From Steinernema hermaphroditum (taxonomy: Eukaryota; Nematoda; Chromadorea; Rhabditida; Steinernematidae): DNA of 64,000 nt. Below the pieces are notes generated by a model. It made no database searches and was not told where the DNA came from. It worked only from the letters and a program-made list of their open reading frames with translations. The stretch covers positions 8,210,012-8,274,011 of the forward strand of contig CM059623.1 in the NCBI GenBank assembly GCA_030435675.1. Reading direction: 5' to 3'. Made by a program: the position numbers and the translations under genes. This document shows positions 11,800 through 22,883 of this stretch, piece by piece; position 1 is the first letter of the stretch; each line of letters starts with the position of its first letter.

Positions 11800-13670
11800 A
11801 TGTCGATTTCCGAAGCTCAGCTGTTTCAGCAGCGCAGTCACCGAATTATCTCAATGAGTGAGGTAAGAAAGAACAGATTAAAGAACATGCGAGACCCCCT
11901 AGAACGGCGTAGGAATAGCCACCTCGATTGTGAAACTGTCGACGGTTTCTGCAAAAGGGAGGGTACTGTAGGCAGTCACCCGATGAGCTTGGAATAACGC
12001 CAAATCCACACAACTGCACATATTCAGAATGCTAAACATCAAGTACAAACCTTCAATGGATGAAAGACGTTCCTTTTAGAGCTCCGAGGAGTGGAAGACG
12101 TCGACTAAGCGGGAGGCGTACGTAGGGATGGAGTTCGAGCTGGACAAGTTGCTGGAGACGGCGAGCGAGAAGAACCGGGAGAGCTACAGGAAGGAGCTGG
12201 ACGGGTTCCGGAACCTGTTCGCGCGCTTCCTGAAGGCGAAGTCGACGATCGACTGGCAGAAGATCGAGCCCCTGTCGTCGGATGCCATCATCCCTTACAT
12301 CATGGTGCGGCCTGATCGCTGAGAGTGGGTGTCAACCTTGTGCTTTCAGTTGAGCGAGGTGGAGGACCAAGTGGTCGCCGAGCGGCTGAACCGGCTGGTG
12401 GTGGTGAAGCTGAACGGAGGCCTGGGAACGTCGATGGGGTGCAAGGGCCCGAAGTCTGTCATCTCCGTGCGCAACGACCTCACTTTCCTCGACCTGACCA
12501 TGCAGCAGATCCAGCACCTGAACCGCACCTACGACGTGGACATCCCGCTGGTGCTGATGAACTCGTTCAACACCGACGAGGACACACAGAAGCTGCTGAA
12601 GAAGTACGCGAACGTGCGCGTGCACGTGCACGCCTTCTGCCAGTCGCGCTACCCACGCATCGACAAGGCGACACTGATGCCCATCGGAAAGCAGCTGGAG
12701 GACGGCGACCTCGAGTGCTGGTACCCCCCGGGCCACGGCAACTTCTACGAGGCCTTCCACGCCTCCGGCCTCCTCGACCAGTTCATCGCCCAGGGCAAGG
12801 ACATCTGCTTCCTCTCCAACATCGACAACATGGGCGCCACCGTCGACATGAATATCCTGAACCATGTGTTCAGCCACGAGGCCGAGTTCGTCATGGAGGT
12901 CACCGATAAGACCCGCGCCGACGTGAAGGGAGGCACCCTCGTGCAGTACGAGGAGAAGCTCATGCTCCTCGAGATCGCGCAAGTGCCCAAGGACTACGTC
13001 GACGAGTTCAAGAGCGTCTCCAAGTTCAGGTAGGTCGCCCTTCTTCCCCCCCCCCTCACCCTCCCTCACCCAGGATCTTTAACACAAACAACCTGTGGGT
13101 CAAACTTCCGGCCATCAAGCGGGTGGTGGAGAACAAGGAGCTCAACATGGAGATCATCGTCAACCCGAAGCACCTGGAACGAGGTCGCGACGTCATCCAG
13201 CTCGAAACGGCCGCCGGCGCCGCCATCAAGAACTTCAAGGGCGCCTGCGGTATCAACGTTCCCCGGTCGCGCTTCCTGCCCGTGAAGAAGACCTCCGACC
13301 TGCTCCTCCTCATGTCCAACCTCTACGACATCGACAGTGGCAGCTTGACCCTGAGCGCCCTCCGTTCGTTCCCCACAACTCCCCTCGTAAAGCTGGGCAG
13401 CAGCTTCGACAAGGTCAAGGACTTCCTGGCCCGCTTCCAGGGGATCCCCGACCTCCTCGAACTCGACCACCTGACGGTGTCGGGAGACGTTTGGTTCGGA
13501 AGGGACGTGCAGCTGAAGGTAACCGCCCTCCAGGTCGTCTTCCCTCTCACCGTTTGCTTCAGGGGACGGTGATGATCATTGCGAACCACGGCGACCGAAT
13601 CGACATCCCGCCCGGAACGATCCTGGAGAACAAGATCGTCTCTGGCAACCTCAGAATCCTCGACCACTGA
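11800..13670 (+). CDS. UGP2: UTP-glucose-1-phosphate uridylyltransferase (UDP-glucose pyrophosphorylase), complete copy
   Basis: The enzyme makes UDP-glucose from UTP and glucose-1-phosphate in the cytosol, the entry point to glycogen, glycoprotein and UDP-sugar synthesis. Five exons (11800-11862, 12080-12304, 12350-13029, 13074-13518, 13563-13670) join in frame to about 506 residues, the usual eukaryotic UGP length. The nucleotide-binding loop is [20 protein letters not shown]; other signature blocks are [60 protein letters not shown] and [18 protein letters not shown]. The C-terminal left-handed beta-helix ([34 protein letters not shown]) is present. The start follows a TTTAAG acceptor and encodes [11 protein letters not shown]. 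Exons 2-5 are duplicated almost perfectly at 17895-19485. Confidence 0.95.
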
Positions 13671-13855
13671 GTGGTCTCCCCAGTCCTTCCACGGAACCTC
13701 TGTAGAACGCCCTCTAGCCGAACGTCCTAATAGCCGTAAGGGGACCACATCGTAATTCCTCTCAATTACTGTAATATCCGATAGATTATTAAATTTATTT
13801 TATTTAATACGCTACGGGATATCTCTCGGTGTTCTCTGGAATGTTTGAGATGTCT
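12080..13855 (+). repeat. direct duplication, copy 1 (UGP exons 2-5 plus 3' flank)
   Basis: About 1.78 kb is repeated in the same orientation 5815 bp downstream at 17895-19670. Only a handful of differences were found by eye: one C/T in the first codons of exon 2, one G/A at about 12796 in coding sequence, and one in the 3' flank. Introns and the 3' flank are as similar as exons. At both ends the match decays over 10-30 bases instead of stopping sharply. Confidence 0.93.
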
Positions 13856-13982
13856 TTAAAACCGATTGTTTGAAAGGAATGAGCAAGCTAGAAGCCGAAT
13901 CCACGATAGATTCCGCGGTTCGGAGTTGGGGCGACTGGATCGATGACGGGAGAAACAATGCTTTTTTGGATCACTCTGTATA

Positions 13983-14166
13983 CAGGGTGACACAAAAGTT
14001 CTGTAACGCCGAAAATCGATCATATCTCGAAGCGATGAAGGAATTAAAACAAACAGCATGCTGAATTGCTGAATTCGAATATTACAAAGAGAATGACCGA
14101 CCAATTCACAAAACGGCGAAAGATGAATAATTTAAATGAGCGTTACAGAACTTTTGGGTCACCCTG
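13983..14166. mobile_element. miniature Tc1/mariner-type element (MITE), 184 bp
   Basis: The left end reads CAGGGTGACACAAAAGTTCT and the right end is its near-perfect inverse (AGAACTTTTGGGTCACCCTG); about 27 of 28 terminal bases pair. A TA dinucleotide flanks each side (13981-13982 and 14167-14168), the target duplication made by Tc1/mariner transposases. There is no transposase frame inside, so it is non-autonomous. Confidence 0.87.
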
Positions 14167-14258
14167 TATTAACAGTACATGACAGCTTATGTGTTACGCG
14201 GAAGGATAAAAAGTAGCCGTTTCGCCTACCTCATTTCAATGTGTGTGGCGAATACTTA

Positions 14259-14680
14259 AGGCCCATTTATACTCTGCGCGACACAAAACGCCCTTTTTGG
14301 TGTCGCTTAGCTTGTCTACATGTGACTATTTAAGCAAAACCGAATAAAACTGCACAGTCATGATACTTTCGGATCGGGCTATCAAACCATCATCCGAAAA
14401 AAATCTTAGGTTAACTTTAAGTAGGTTAAGTTAACTGTCGCTTAGCTTCAACTTGACTGTCGCGCAGCTACGCGACACAGCTGTGCGACAGTCAACTTGA
14501 AGCTAAGCGACAGTTAACTTAACCTACATGACATGTTCCAAAAAAATTTTTCTGATGATGGTTGATCCAAAAGCATCATGACTGTGCAGTTTTTTTTGGT
14601 TTTGCCTAAATCGTCACATGTAGACAAGCTAAGCGACACCAAAAAGGGCGTTTTGTGTCGCGCAGAGTATAAATGGGCCT
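14259..14680. mobile_element. fold-back palindromic element, 422 bp, TTA target duplication
   Basis: The two halves are near-perfect inverses: the outer arm AGGCCCATTTATACTCTGCG at the left is matched by CGCAGAGTATAAATGGGCCT at the right, and pairing continues inward through the TTTTGGTGTCGCTTAGCTTG block and the GCGACAGTTAACTTAACCTA block to the centre near 14470. A TTA flanks each side (14256-14258 and 14681-14683). A three-base TTA duplication is the habit of PIF/Harbinger transposons, so a Harbinger-type fold-back MITE is the best guess. The copy has a few mismatches and small gaps off centre. There is no coding capacity. Confidence 0.85.
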
Positions 14681-14717
14681 TTACGAAACGGAGCGATAGA
14701 TAGTAAGGTTGGGTCTA

Positions 14718-15449
14718 CAGGGTGGGGCGTTCAAACGCTTCTTGAAATTCTTCAGAAATTTTTCAAAAGGGTCGCGGTAGGCCGCTTGAGACCATCCTCA
14801 TCTCAGACGAAAAGAACTTCGGGGTTCCGTAACCACTGAAATGAAAGCCAATTGCTGCGGAAGGCTCTCTGCATACCATCGCCGTCGAAAAGAGCTACTT
14901 TCCAAAGTTAACAATGGCCGGGATTCCTGGTCTTGGGAACTCAGAGCTGGTCTTCTTCGAAGTGAATAAACTGCGACATCGACAGCCCTATTAACTGCAA
15001 AATGGTTCTGGATGAGGCAGACAAGCCGTGGACACAGTTGCTTCCACCCAACATCGAATTGGCGTAGCAGCAAGACTGGAACACCCATCGATAAAGTCAA
15101 CGTCTGGTGGAAGGATGTTCGGCCGCCGCATTCCCCGGTTCTCAACCCTCTAAACTTTGCTGTTTGGTTAATCCTGGGGCAAAAAGTCTGCTCTAAAAGC
15201 AAAGCTAGTGTGGATTCTCTTAAACGCGCTCTGAAGACCGCTTGGAAGGAAACCACACTGGAAGTCACCGTGGTAATCCTGAAGAATTTGCAGAAGCGTG
15301 TGAACGCCTCTATTAATCGAGGAGAGCATTTCGAGTACAATTGAAGTAGTTTCTAAGAATTTCCTGCTCTATCTTTCTATAAATTCATTTTGCCTTTATG
15401 TCGGGAATAAAAAGTTATAAGCAGTTTTATGCCTTACAACATTGCCCTG
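14718..15449 (+). mobile_element. deleted mariner-family transposon with decayed transposase
   Basis: Ends CAGGGTGGGGCG (left) and TTGCCCTG (right) are flanked by TA at 14716-14717 and 15450-15451. Inside, 15100-15344 reads like the C-terminal third of a mariner transposase: DVRPPHSPVLNPLNFAVW (normally WPPxSPDLNPLDY, the catalytic region), then VCSKSKASVDSLKRALK and KRVNASINRGEHFE. Upstream, LISDEKNF and similar scraps appear in changing frames. In the central motif the usual catalytic Asp is replaced (PVLNPLNF). The element is about 730 bp against roughly 1.3 kb for an intact mariner, so the N-terminal DNA-binding part is lost. It is a dead copy. Confidence 0.85.
15012..15344 (+). pseudogene. 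mariner transposase C-terminal fragment
   Basis: An open stretch of 110 codons within the element above. It keeps the DVRPPHSPVLNPLNF block and a basic C-terminus but lacks the helix-turn-helix domains and the first two catalytic acidic positions. Frameshifts are evident upstream, where recognisable fragments switch frame. No activity is expected. Confidence 0.75.
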
Positions 15450-17894
15450 TATTGCATGTCAGAAGCCCGCGACCTTTCGAAGATCTCGAAGAACTGTGCG
15501 TTCTGGGAACGGAATTGAATACAAGGAGTACATGACAGTGAAGCTCTGAAGGCTCTAGGTCCTCTGCGCGACGACGACGAATGGGAACGATGCTTGAAAG
15601 GCGCGGTCACGACTGCATTTTCAACCGATTCTCATTGGGGTACCCGAAACATACACTTCTATCAACATCGCCGGTTTAATAAGCATTGATTAGAGAGATC
15701 GTTTTATAATGCCACGACAGAAACCGAACGACAAAAAGTAGTATTACAGTACCTCGTCGGCCAAGCCAACCACGTGCTCAAAAATCAAGAGATTTCCACC
15801 CGATATCCTCAAAATGGCTTGCTGTCCATCACCGGCATGGCTCAGATCGATGCCCTCGATTCGTCGGATGTTGCTGAGCATGAATACGTTGTTCGTTCTT
15901 ATCGAAATCGAGGAAAGAATGAGGATTCTCATCAGGGCCACCGAAAACGCTCCACAAGACGGCTCCTGGCGAGTGAGTAGGCTGAACGAAAAGAGGTCAA
16001 ATCCGCTTGGACCTCAGTTCGAGTAGAATTCGTCGTGCATTGTGCGTTTTACGGCGGATTCTTTATTTTATTTCGTCTGCCGAACCCTTGAAGAAGAAGG
16101 AGGAGAAGAAGCACCGCTGGAGATAACATTACAGCGATCCTCTCTCCCAGGCTCACACCATCGGGAAGGAATGCCCATCCAGTGCATCTAGTTTGTTTAG
16201 ACTGTCGGAGATATTCGAAGAGCGCCAGAGAGGCTCTTTCCACAAAACTACTCTTCTCTATCGTGCCTCATAGTCTCGTATGTTTCTCGTGGTTGTGTTC
16301 GCCGATTCCATCTCACACGGGAACGGCCAAACATGTGGCGCGAGAGGGTAGGCATAGATCATCGTTTTTAACATACCTAGAACGCGTATGGAAAGCTAAT
16401 TTTCTGCAAGTTTATATGCTCACCTAGACCCAACATCTGCCATAGTCTCGCATCGATCTTAGCTCCACATGTTTTACCCTTGTTAGCGTGAAGTCGCATT
16501 TCAGTTCAGAACTTTAATAACCAAAATTGACTCCAGAAATCAGTGACTGACTCAGTTTGGGAATTTTCGCTTCACTAAACAAAAGGGGTTCTGTTAAGGG
16601 ATAAGGGACCCCAAACTATCATAGGGTCGCCGAGTGTGAGTATGGTTGAAACCACGTTCTTTAGTCCTCTTCTGCCCCACAATTGTGAGTCCAAGAATGA
16701 CGAATGAGACAATAGAGAGATTGCTGCCCCCTCAACCATTCGGAAATTCAATCCGCCGAAGTGTGCAAAGGCTGACAGGAGGTCCTTCCAAGCCCTCGTT
16801 TCCCCGGTAACCTCCTGGGTTGGGCATCACGCATGCACTAAAACGGGAGATCAAGGAGGTTGCACAAGGACTTCGATGAAACTGGAGCTAGTTTAGCTGA
16901 TGTCGCCAATCTGCGGTTGGAGCTAGCCTAAAGATAACTCTTGCTATGAACAAGCAGGCACGAAGAAGCTGGTGCTTGTAGCTGGATAAGTTCGGCTCAC
17001 AAGTTTTCCTAGTGAGTTTGATTCCCACTTCAATGGTTCTTTTCTCGTTTTCTTGTGCGTTCCTAACCGAGCAACTTCTGTGCTCACGAAAAAAATATGG
17101 AGAAGCCTTTGCACCTTTCTGAAAGGGTCACCTTTGGGCTAGACCTATCCGCAGTTGAAGCGGCAGCCGCCACAATAAAAGTGATCGGGACATGTCCTGC
17201 CTCGACTCCGAGATTCACCGGGCTCTTCCTTTCTGAATCGGTGTCTTAATTGTGGATTGTTACCGTAATATCTTTGGTGTAAGCGTTAGACACGCGTAAT
17301 ATTATTTTAAAAAGGGGCCTGTATGACCACGTTCCGATTCCTCGGTAGTGTGGAAGGGACTTGTTTCAGGGATTGCCTCACTATGGGAACGTAATGGTGA
17401 CAGCCTCTCGGATGACTTCGAGAGGGTCCACTGGGAGCGCGGTGAGAAGAATCTGAGACTCCAAAGAGGGCGGTTTCGTGGAGGGATAGGACGCCCCCTG
17501 AATGCTCTTGGACATCTTCAAATTCTTTTCCATTAGTGCCAGCGTATAATCCAAATAGATATTCATAAAGGGTTTTCTCGGGTGATGGTTGCCCTTCAAG
17601 CATCGCTTTCTTATCGTTAGATAATTCGATTTAAAAAACTGTTCTAATACAAGAATTCCGTTTCCATGCAGAGAAATCATAACGGATCAACGAACTAGTA
17701 ATTGATTCTTTTCACAGTGGGCAGAGAGTGGACATCCGGAGATGTAAACAAGGCACACTGCCTATCTTCTCGCTCGTGACCTAGGCAAATATGTTTATTG
17801 TACCCACAGACGACGGCTGCACACTGACTGCTTGTACTAAACATGGCTCACGTTTGATTCTGGCGCTTGGTATACCCTGAGGTTCCCTTTATAG

Positions 17895-19485
17895 AGCTCT
17901 GAGGAGTGGAAGACGTCGACTAAGCGGGAGGCGTACGTAGGGATGGAGTTCGAGCTGGACAAGTTGCTGGAGACGGCGAGCGAGAAGAACCGGGAGAGCT
18001 ACAGGAAGGAGCTGGACGGGTTCCGGAACCTGTTCGCGCGCTTCCTGAAGGCGAAGTCGACGATCGACTGGCAGAAGATCGAGCCCCTGTCGTCGGATGC
18101 CATCATCCCTTACATCATGGTGCGGCCTGATCGCTGAGAGTGGGTGTCAACCTTGTGCTTTCAGTTGAGCGAGGTGGAGGACCAAGTGGTCGCCGAGCGG
18201 CTGAACCGGCTGGTGGTGGTGAAGCTGAACGGAGGCCTGGGAACGTCGATGGGGTGCAAGGGCCCGAAGTCTGTCATCTCCGTGCGCAACGACCTCACTT
18301 TCCTCGACCTGACCATGCAGCAGATCCAGCACCTGAACCGCACCTACGACGTGGACATCCCGCTGGTGCTGATGAACTCGTTCAACACCGACGAGGACAC
18401 ACAGAAGCTGCTGAAGAAGTACGCGAACGTGCGCGTGCACGTGCACGCCTTCTGCCAGTCGCGCTACCCACGCATCGACAAGGCGACACTGATGCCCATC
18501 GGAAAGCAGCTGGAGGACGGCGACCTCGAGTGCTGGTACCCCCCGGGCCACGGCAACTTCTACGAGGCCTTCCACGCCTCCGGCCTCCTCGACCAGTTCA
18601 TCGCCCAGGGAAAGGACATCTGCTTCCTCTCCAACATCGACAACATGGGCGCCACCGTCGACATGAATATCCTGAACCATGTGTTCAGCCACGAGGCCGA
18701 GTTCGTCATGGAGGTCACCGATAAGACCCGCGCCGACGTGAAGGGAGGCACCCTCGTGCAGTACGAGGAGAAGCTCATGCTCCTCGAGATCGCGCAAGTG
18801 CCCAAGGACTACGTCGACGAGTTCAAGAGCGTCTCCAAGTTCAGGTAGGTCGCCCTTCTTCCCCCCCCCCTCACCCTCCCTCACCCAGGATCTTTAACAC
18901 AAACAACCTGTGGGTCAAACTTCCGGCCATCAAGCGGGTGGTGGAGAACAAGGAGCTCAACATGGAGATCATCGTCAACCCGAAGCACCTGGAACGAGGT
19001 CGCGACGTCATCCAGCTCGAAACGGCCGCCGGCGCCGCCATCAAGAACTTCAAGGGCGCCTGCGGTATCAACGTTCCCCGGTCGCGCTTCCTGCCCGTGA
19101 AGAAGACCTCCGACCTGCTCCTCCTCATGTCCAACCTCTACGACATCGACAGTGGCAGCTTGACCCTGAGCGCCCTCCGTTCGTTCCCCACAACTCCCCT
19201 CGTAAAGCTGGGCAGCAGCTTCGACAAGGTCAAGGACTTCCTGGCCCGCTTCCAGGGGATCCCCGACCTCCTCGAACTCGACCACCTGACGGTGTCGGGA
19301 GACGTTTGGTTCGGAAGGGACGTGCAGCTGAAGGTAACCGCCCTCCAGGTCGTCTTCCCTCTCACCGTTTGCTTCAGGGGACGGTGATGATCATTGCGAA
19401 CCACGGCGACCGAATCGACATCCCGCCCGGAACGATCCTGGAGAACAAGATCGTCTCTGGCAACCTCAGAATCCTCGACCACTGA
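17895..19485 (+). CDS. UTP-glucose-1-phosphate uridylyltransferase, second copy lacking the first coding exon
   Basis: Four exons (17895-18119, 18165-18844, 18889-19333, 19378-19485) reproduce exons 2-5 of the upstream UGP gene with no frame damage and intact splice sites. All catalytic blocks are present ([48 protein letters not shown]). The upstream TTTATAG acceptor is kept, but no equivalent of the [11 protein letters not shown] exon is seen in the 4 kb before it, and the nearby ATGs run into stops. Translation could begin at the in-frame ATG at 17943 ([16 protein letters not shown]), dropping about 37 residues ahead of the catalytic core, or use an unrecognised first exon. It is either a functional shorter isozyme or a very young pseudogene. 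Confidence 0.8.
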
Positions 19486-19670
19486 GTGGTCTCCCCAGTC
19501 CTTCCACGGAACCTCTGTAGAACGCCCTCTAGCCGAACGTCCTAATAGCCGTAAAGGGACCACATCGTAATTCCTCTCAATTACTGTAATATCCGATAGA
19601 TTATTAAATTTATTTTATTTAATACGCTACGGGATATCTCTCGGTGTTCTCTGGAATGTTTCAGATGTCT
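17895..19670 (+). repeat. direct duplication, copy 2 (UGP exons 2-5 plus 3' flank)
   Basis: Partner of 12080-13855. The similarity ends in the 3' flank near the phrase GATATCTCTCGGTGTTCTCT, after which the copies differ by scattered substitutions for about 25 bases and then become unrelated. Confidence 0.93.
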
Positions 19671-19907
19671 TTGAAACGGACAGCTACAGCCGAACGACGG
19701 TGTCTTCGTCAGATTCGTTGTGGCCGAAGACTCTTGCGAGTTTGGAGTTGCTCGGGTCGGCTTTCATCGTCATCTGCAAAGCAAGTGGTCAGCGGACAAG
19801 GAACTGGGGCGTCGGAGGACCAGCTGCGCTACGCTAAGCTCGAAGGGCTTGAGGGGGGCTTTCTGGACAGAGGAGGGAGGCAGGCGGACGTTTTTATTGT
19901 CAAAGAG

Positions 19908-22358
19908 CTAAAGAAGGTTAAGTGGGAGACGTACGAGGGTCGGAGGTACCAGTTGGTCAGGAGCCAGCTGCATGGGTTTCGCATTGGCGAGGTGCCTCAC
20001 TTCCTCGGCGCTCATCTCCAAATTGGTCATCATGGCGACGATTTTCTCGGCGCCAACAAATCGATCGTCTCGAGGTCTGTAGCGGAGCGCAGTGATAAGC
20101 GACTGGAGGGGAACCGCGGGGAAGGCAAACAGCGCTGTTTGCTAAGTGGCGTGGCCCGGCGCCGGAATTCCCCGAAGACAAGGGACAAATTGGTTCGCGC
20201 GCGACACTTTTTGATTTACGATGGCGGGTGACGGCGTCTTCGTCTCCTTTTTTGGTGCTTTCCGGAGCCTCCGGATACGTCACCGACTAATGAGGCGGCG
20301 CCACTGACTGGGAATCGGCGGTTGGAAGGGCCCGTTTGCTCACCTGGGGAAGAGGGTGCTTGGTGTTGACCAGTCGACGGGGCTTCGGCGTCGGTCTCCA
20401 GCCCGGCGACGGCGGCTGCAAAATCACAGGCACCTCGCAGTTGAGCGAGAGGCGTTCCACTGGATCCACGAGGGTTTCCGCGGGCCGGAAGACGACGGGG
20501 GGCGAATTAGGTGGCGACGGGACGGAGACAACGTTAACGTAGCCGGAGGACGATTCGAAGTCGACGGCGTCTGCTCTCTGCACGCTCTTTCGCGGCCCAA
20601 CCTTCTCCTTCTTGGCGCCTTCGGCTGTGGAGTCGCGCCCCAACGGACTGTGGTTGACGGGGATCTGCACGGCGCCGTCTATGTCCGTCGTTCCCACACT
20701 GATTACGGTAGTCGTCGACTCTTTGGGCGCGGCACTCGGGGAGAGTCTCTCGTAGCCGGGTGTCGACGGGGAGCGGTCGTCTGAAGGGGGTGTATAGTCG
20801 CCTCTCTGAGCTGCTCACCTCTGGAGGGGGCGTCGAGGCCGAACCCGGGGTTCACGATGACGAGCGACTGGTGCCGCCCTAAGTCACGCGCTTCGCTCAT
20901 GATCTTCGCCGCTTCGCCGACGACGCTGCTCTCGGAAGGGCTGGAAGCGGAGAATTGAGGGCCAAGGAAGAGGAGGAGGCTCACATTCTATAGACGGCGA
21001 CGCCTTCCTGCTTTGACGCCAGCTTCCTCTGCACCTCCTCTGAGACGATTGAGGCGGTCTTCGTCAGGGAGCGAACGGACTCCTTCTCCTGGGCCTCTTC
21101 GTCGTCCTCCAGGTGTAGGGGCTGGAAGGCCGGCTTCGTAGTGGGAGGCGGCGGCGGAGGACGATTCTTGAATCGCCGCCGCTCCTTGATGAGATTCTCG
21201 ATCGAGGTCTGATTTATCGTGTCGCCGGGGTTCACTACAGGGAACAGAGGAACGCCGATCTGGAAGGGACCTGTGAGGAGAGGACCTTCGAGTGCACGCC
21301 TACGATTTTCGTGCGCGATTCCGAAATCTGAGGAGTTGGTCCCTCCGCGTCGTTCGTCTCCCCGGAAGGAACATGAGCTTCCTTCCTCAGCTGGGGTCTC
21401 CCGGAGACCGACAAGCCTGCACGGACCGTGCCGGACTCCGAGAGAGCCGAAGCCAGTGTCCTCACCTTCAGAGGCTGTTCGTAGGGCGTTTCGGGACTCA
21501 GCACACCCTTAGGGAAGCTGGAAAGCGCCGCTTCTAGTGGAAGAGTCTTCGGGACGGGTGACTCGCTTTGGCGACTCGGCCGATTCCTCCTCGGAGGTGC
21601 GATCGGCGAGGCCGGCGGCGTCGAGGGCGGAGGGGGCGGAGGGGGCGGAGGGGGCGCCAACATCTCGGGGACTGCGTCGTCTACGTCCTCGAAGTCGAAG
21701 ATCGGCGCGTCTCCAGGAGTCGCGACCGTCGAGGCCGTCGAGAAGGCATTGAAGGAAGCCCTTTTCCGAGGCAGGGGAACCGACTCGCCGACGTCTTCGG
21801 AGTCTACCGGCAACGGACCCCTTCGGAACCTCACGGGGGCATCGTTCACACAGACCGGGCATCTGAACAACTCACTGAGGATGGAAAGGATGAAGTGTAC
21901 TGTAGCTAGCCAAAAAGACATAAAACGACCTACGGCTTCGGAGAAGGGCACTGCGAAGAGGCCGCACTGCCGATGCCCGTGGCAGGGTCTATGCCGAGCG
22001 CCGTGAAGGGGCTCGCGTCGTCCGGGTAGCCGAGCTTCTGGGACTTGGACTCCGTCAACTCGAAGCTCCTCTCGGGGGCCCTCGGGTCGCAGTGAGCGAT
22101 ATGGCGGAAGTCGCGCGGCTCCGAGATCACGGGCTTCTTCGTCGCCTTCGGTCTCCGCTTGACAACCTCTAAAATAGCTCAGTGTCCCGCACATCATCTC
22201 CGCCACCCACCAGGGGTCTCTTGGCGCTGCAGATATTCCGGTTCCACCGGATCGACGTGCCGCAGATGCCTATAAGCACCGACAGTCTCCCTCGGGTCCC
22301 GAACAACTCACTGAACGTTGTCGGGGGCGCTAATCTCGGGTCTCCGCTTCTTCAGCAT
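19908..22358 (-). CDS. proline-rich protein with two CRIB-like motifs (putative Cdc42/Rac effector)
   Basis: CRIB motifs (ISxPx2-4FxHxxH) bind GTP-loaded Cdc42 or Rac. The model starts at 22358 just after a TTTAG acceptor. Exon 1 plus exon 2 give ISAPDNVQHLRHVD, with the motif split by an intron; exon 3 gives ISEPRDFRHIAHCD. A long exon (about 21245-21865) carries DFEDVDDAVPEML and a run of ten prolines; the next has IENLIKERRRFKNRPPPPPP. Two more exons are Ser/Pro-rich with KPRR. Introns of 44-46 nt join cleanly until about 20340. The final exons (20330 to 19908) are less certain; the best reading ends EKIVAMMTNLEMSAEEV and a TAG at 19908-19910 with AATAAA 10 nt beyond. It resembles actin-regulatory adaptors in composition, but I do not recognise the orthologue. 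The first motif lacks the usual Phe. Confidence 0.66.
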
Positions 22359-22883
22359 CTTCGGGCGTACGTCTAAACGTCTCCAATCACCGCGGAACGC
22401 AAATTCGATCAGCAGGAAAGAAAGACGCGAAAACACTCCGGAGAGCGGACGGTGAATGACTCAGCGCGGAGAGCGATGCGCGGAGGCTACGGTCGCCTCG
22501 ATCTTAGGATTGCACTGGCGGACGCAAGTTTCTTGGCGGCGAGGAGTCACCGTCGCCGGGCTCCACTGATAATCGAAGAACGGAACCGATAACACAGAGC
22601 GTCCACGCACTTACCCTGTTTGCCGAAGACGAGAAGGGAGACCGAGATCCAGTGGAATGAGGGAAACATTTATAGGAGATGGTGTTCTTCGGACAAGATT
22701 CTGGAGAAATCCGGAAACGCGGGTATACGGTATGTATTCACGTCGCGTACAAAGCTGCAATGCACTCTTGTCGTCGCGTAGACACGTTGCTGGGGTCTAG
22801 ACATGCAGAAGCCCTTTAAAAGGGAGTGGAGGTACGCGAGCGGTGGATTCTGTGTTCGTCAGCCTCGAAGCAGCCTCCTCGCC
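22359..22883. other. divergent promoter region
   Basis: Lies between two divergent starts. A CTTTAAAAG sequence sits near 22813, shortly before the plus-strand gene. Nothing else is recognised. Confidence 0.4.

Larger units (their letters stand above)
13671..17894. other. gene-free interval between the two UGP copies
   Basis: AT-rich compared with its surroundings. It contains three DNA-transposon remnants between 13.98 and 15.45 kb, listed separately. From about 15.45 to 17.89 kb no gene, tRNA or further terminal repeat is recognised. A minus-strand frame at 15744-15941 and one at 17307-17680 look slightly protein-like but match nothing known to me and have no clear splice context. Confidence 0.55.

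Noticed and set aside
12332..13069. Long minus-strand frames over the UGP coding region (and the same at 18147-18884)
   Set aside because: Antisense shadows of a GC-rich conserved coding sequence; the composition is His/Leu/Val-rich with no motif.
14140..14166. Treating the 13983-14166 and 14718-15449 elements as one nested mariner
   Set aside because: Each has its own TA-flanked inverted ends, and the terminal sequences differ after CAGGGTG, so they are separate insertions.
15744..15941. Minus-strand frame with SNIRRIEGIDLSHAGDGQQAILRISGG
   Set aside because: Somewhat protein-like but isolated, with no partner exons or known domain; could be a gene relic. Not called.
17307..17680. Overlapping minus-strand frames of about 100 codons before UGP copy 2
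   Set aside because: No recognised domain and no promoter or splice structure; adjacent to transposon debris.
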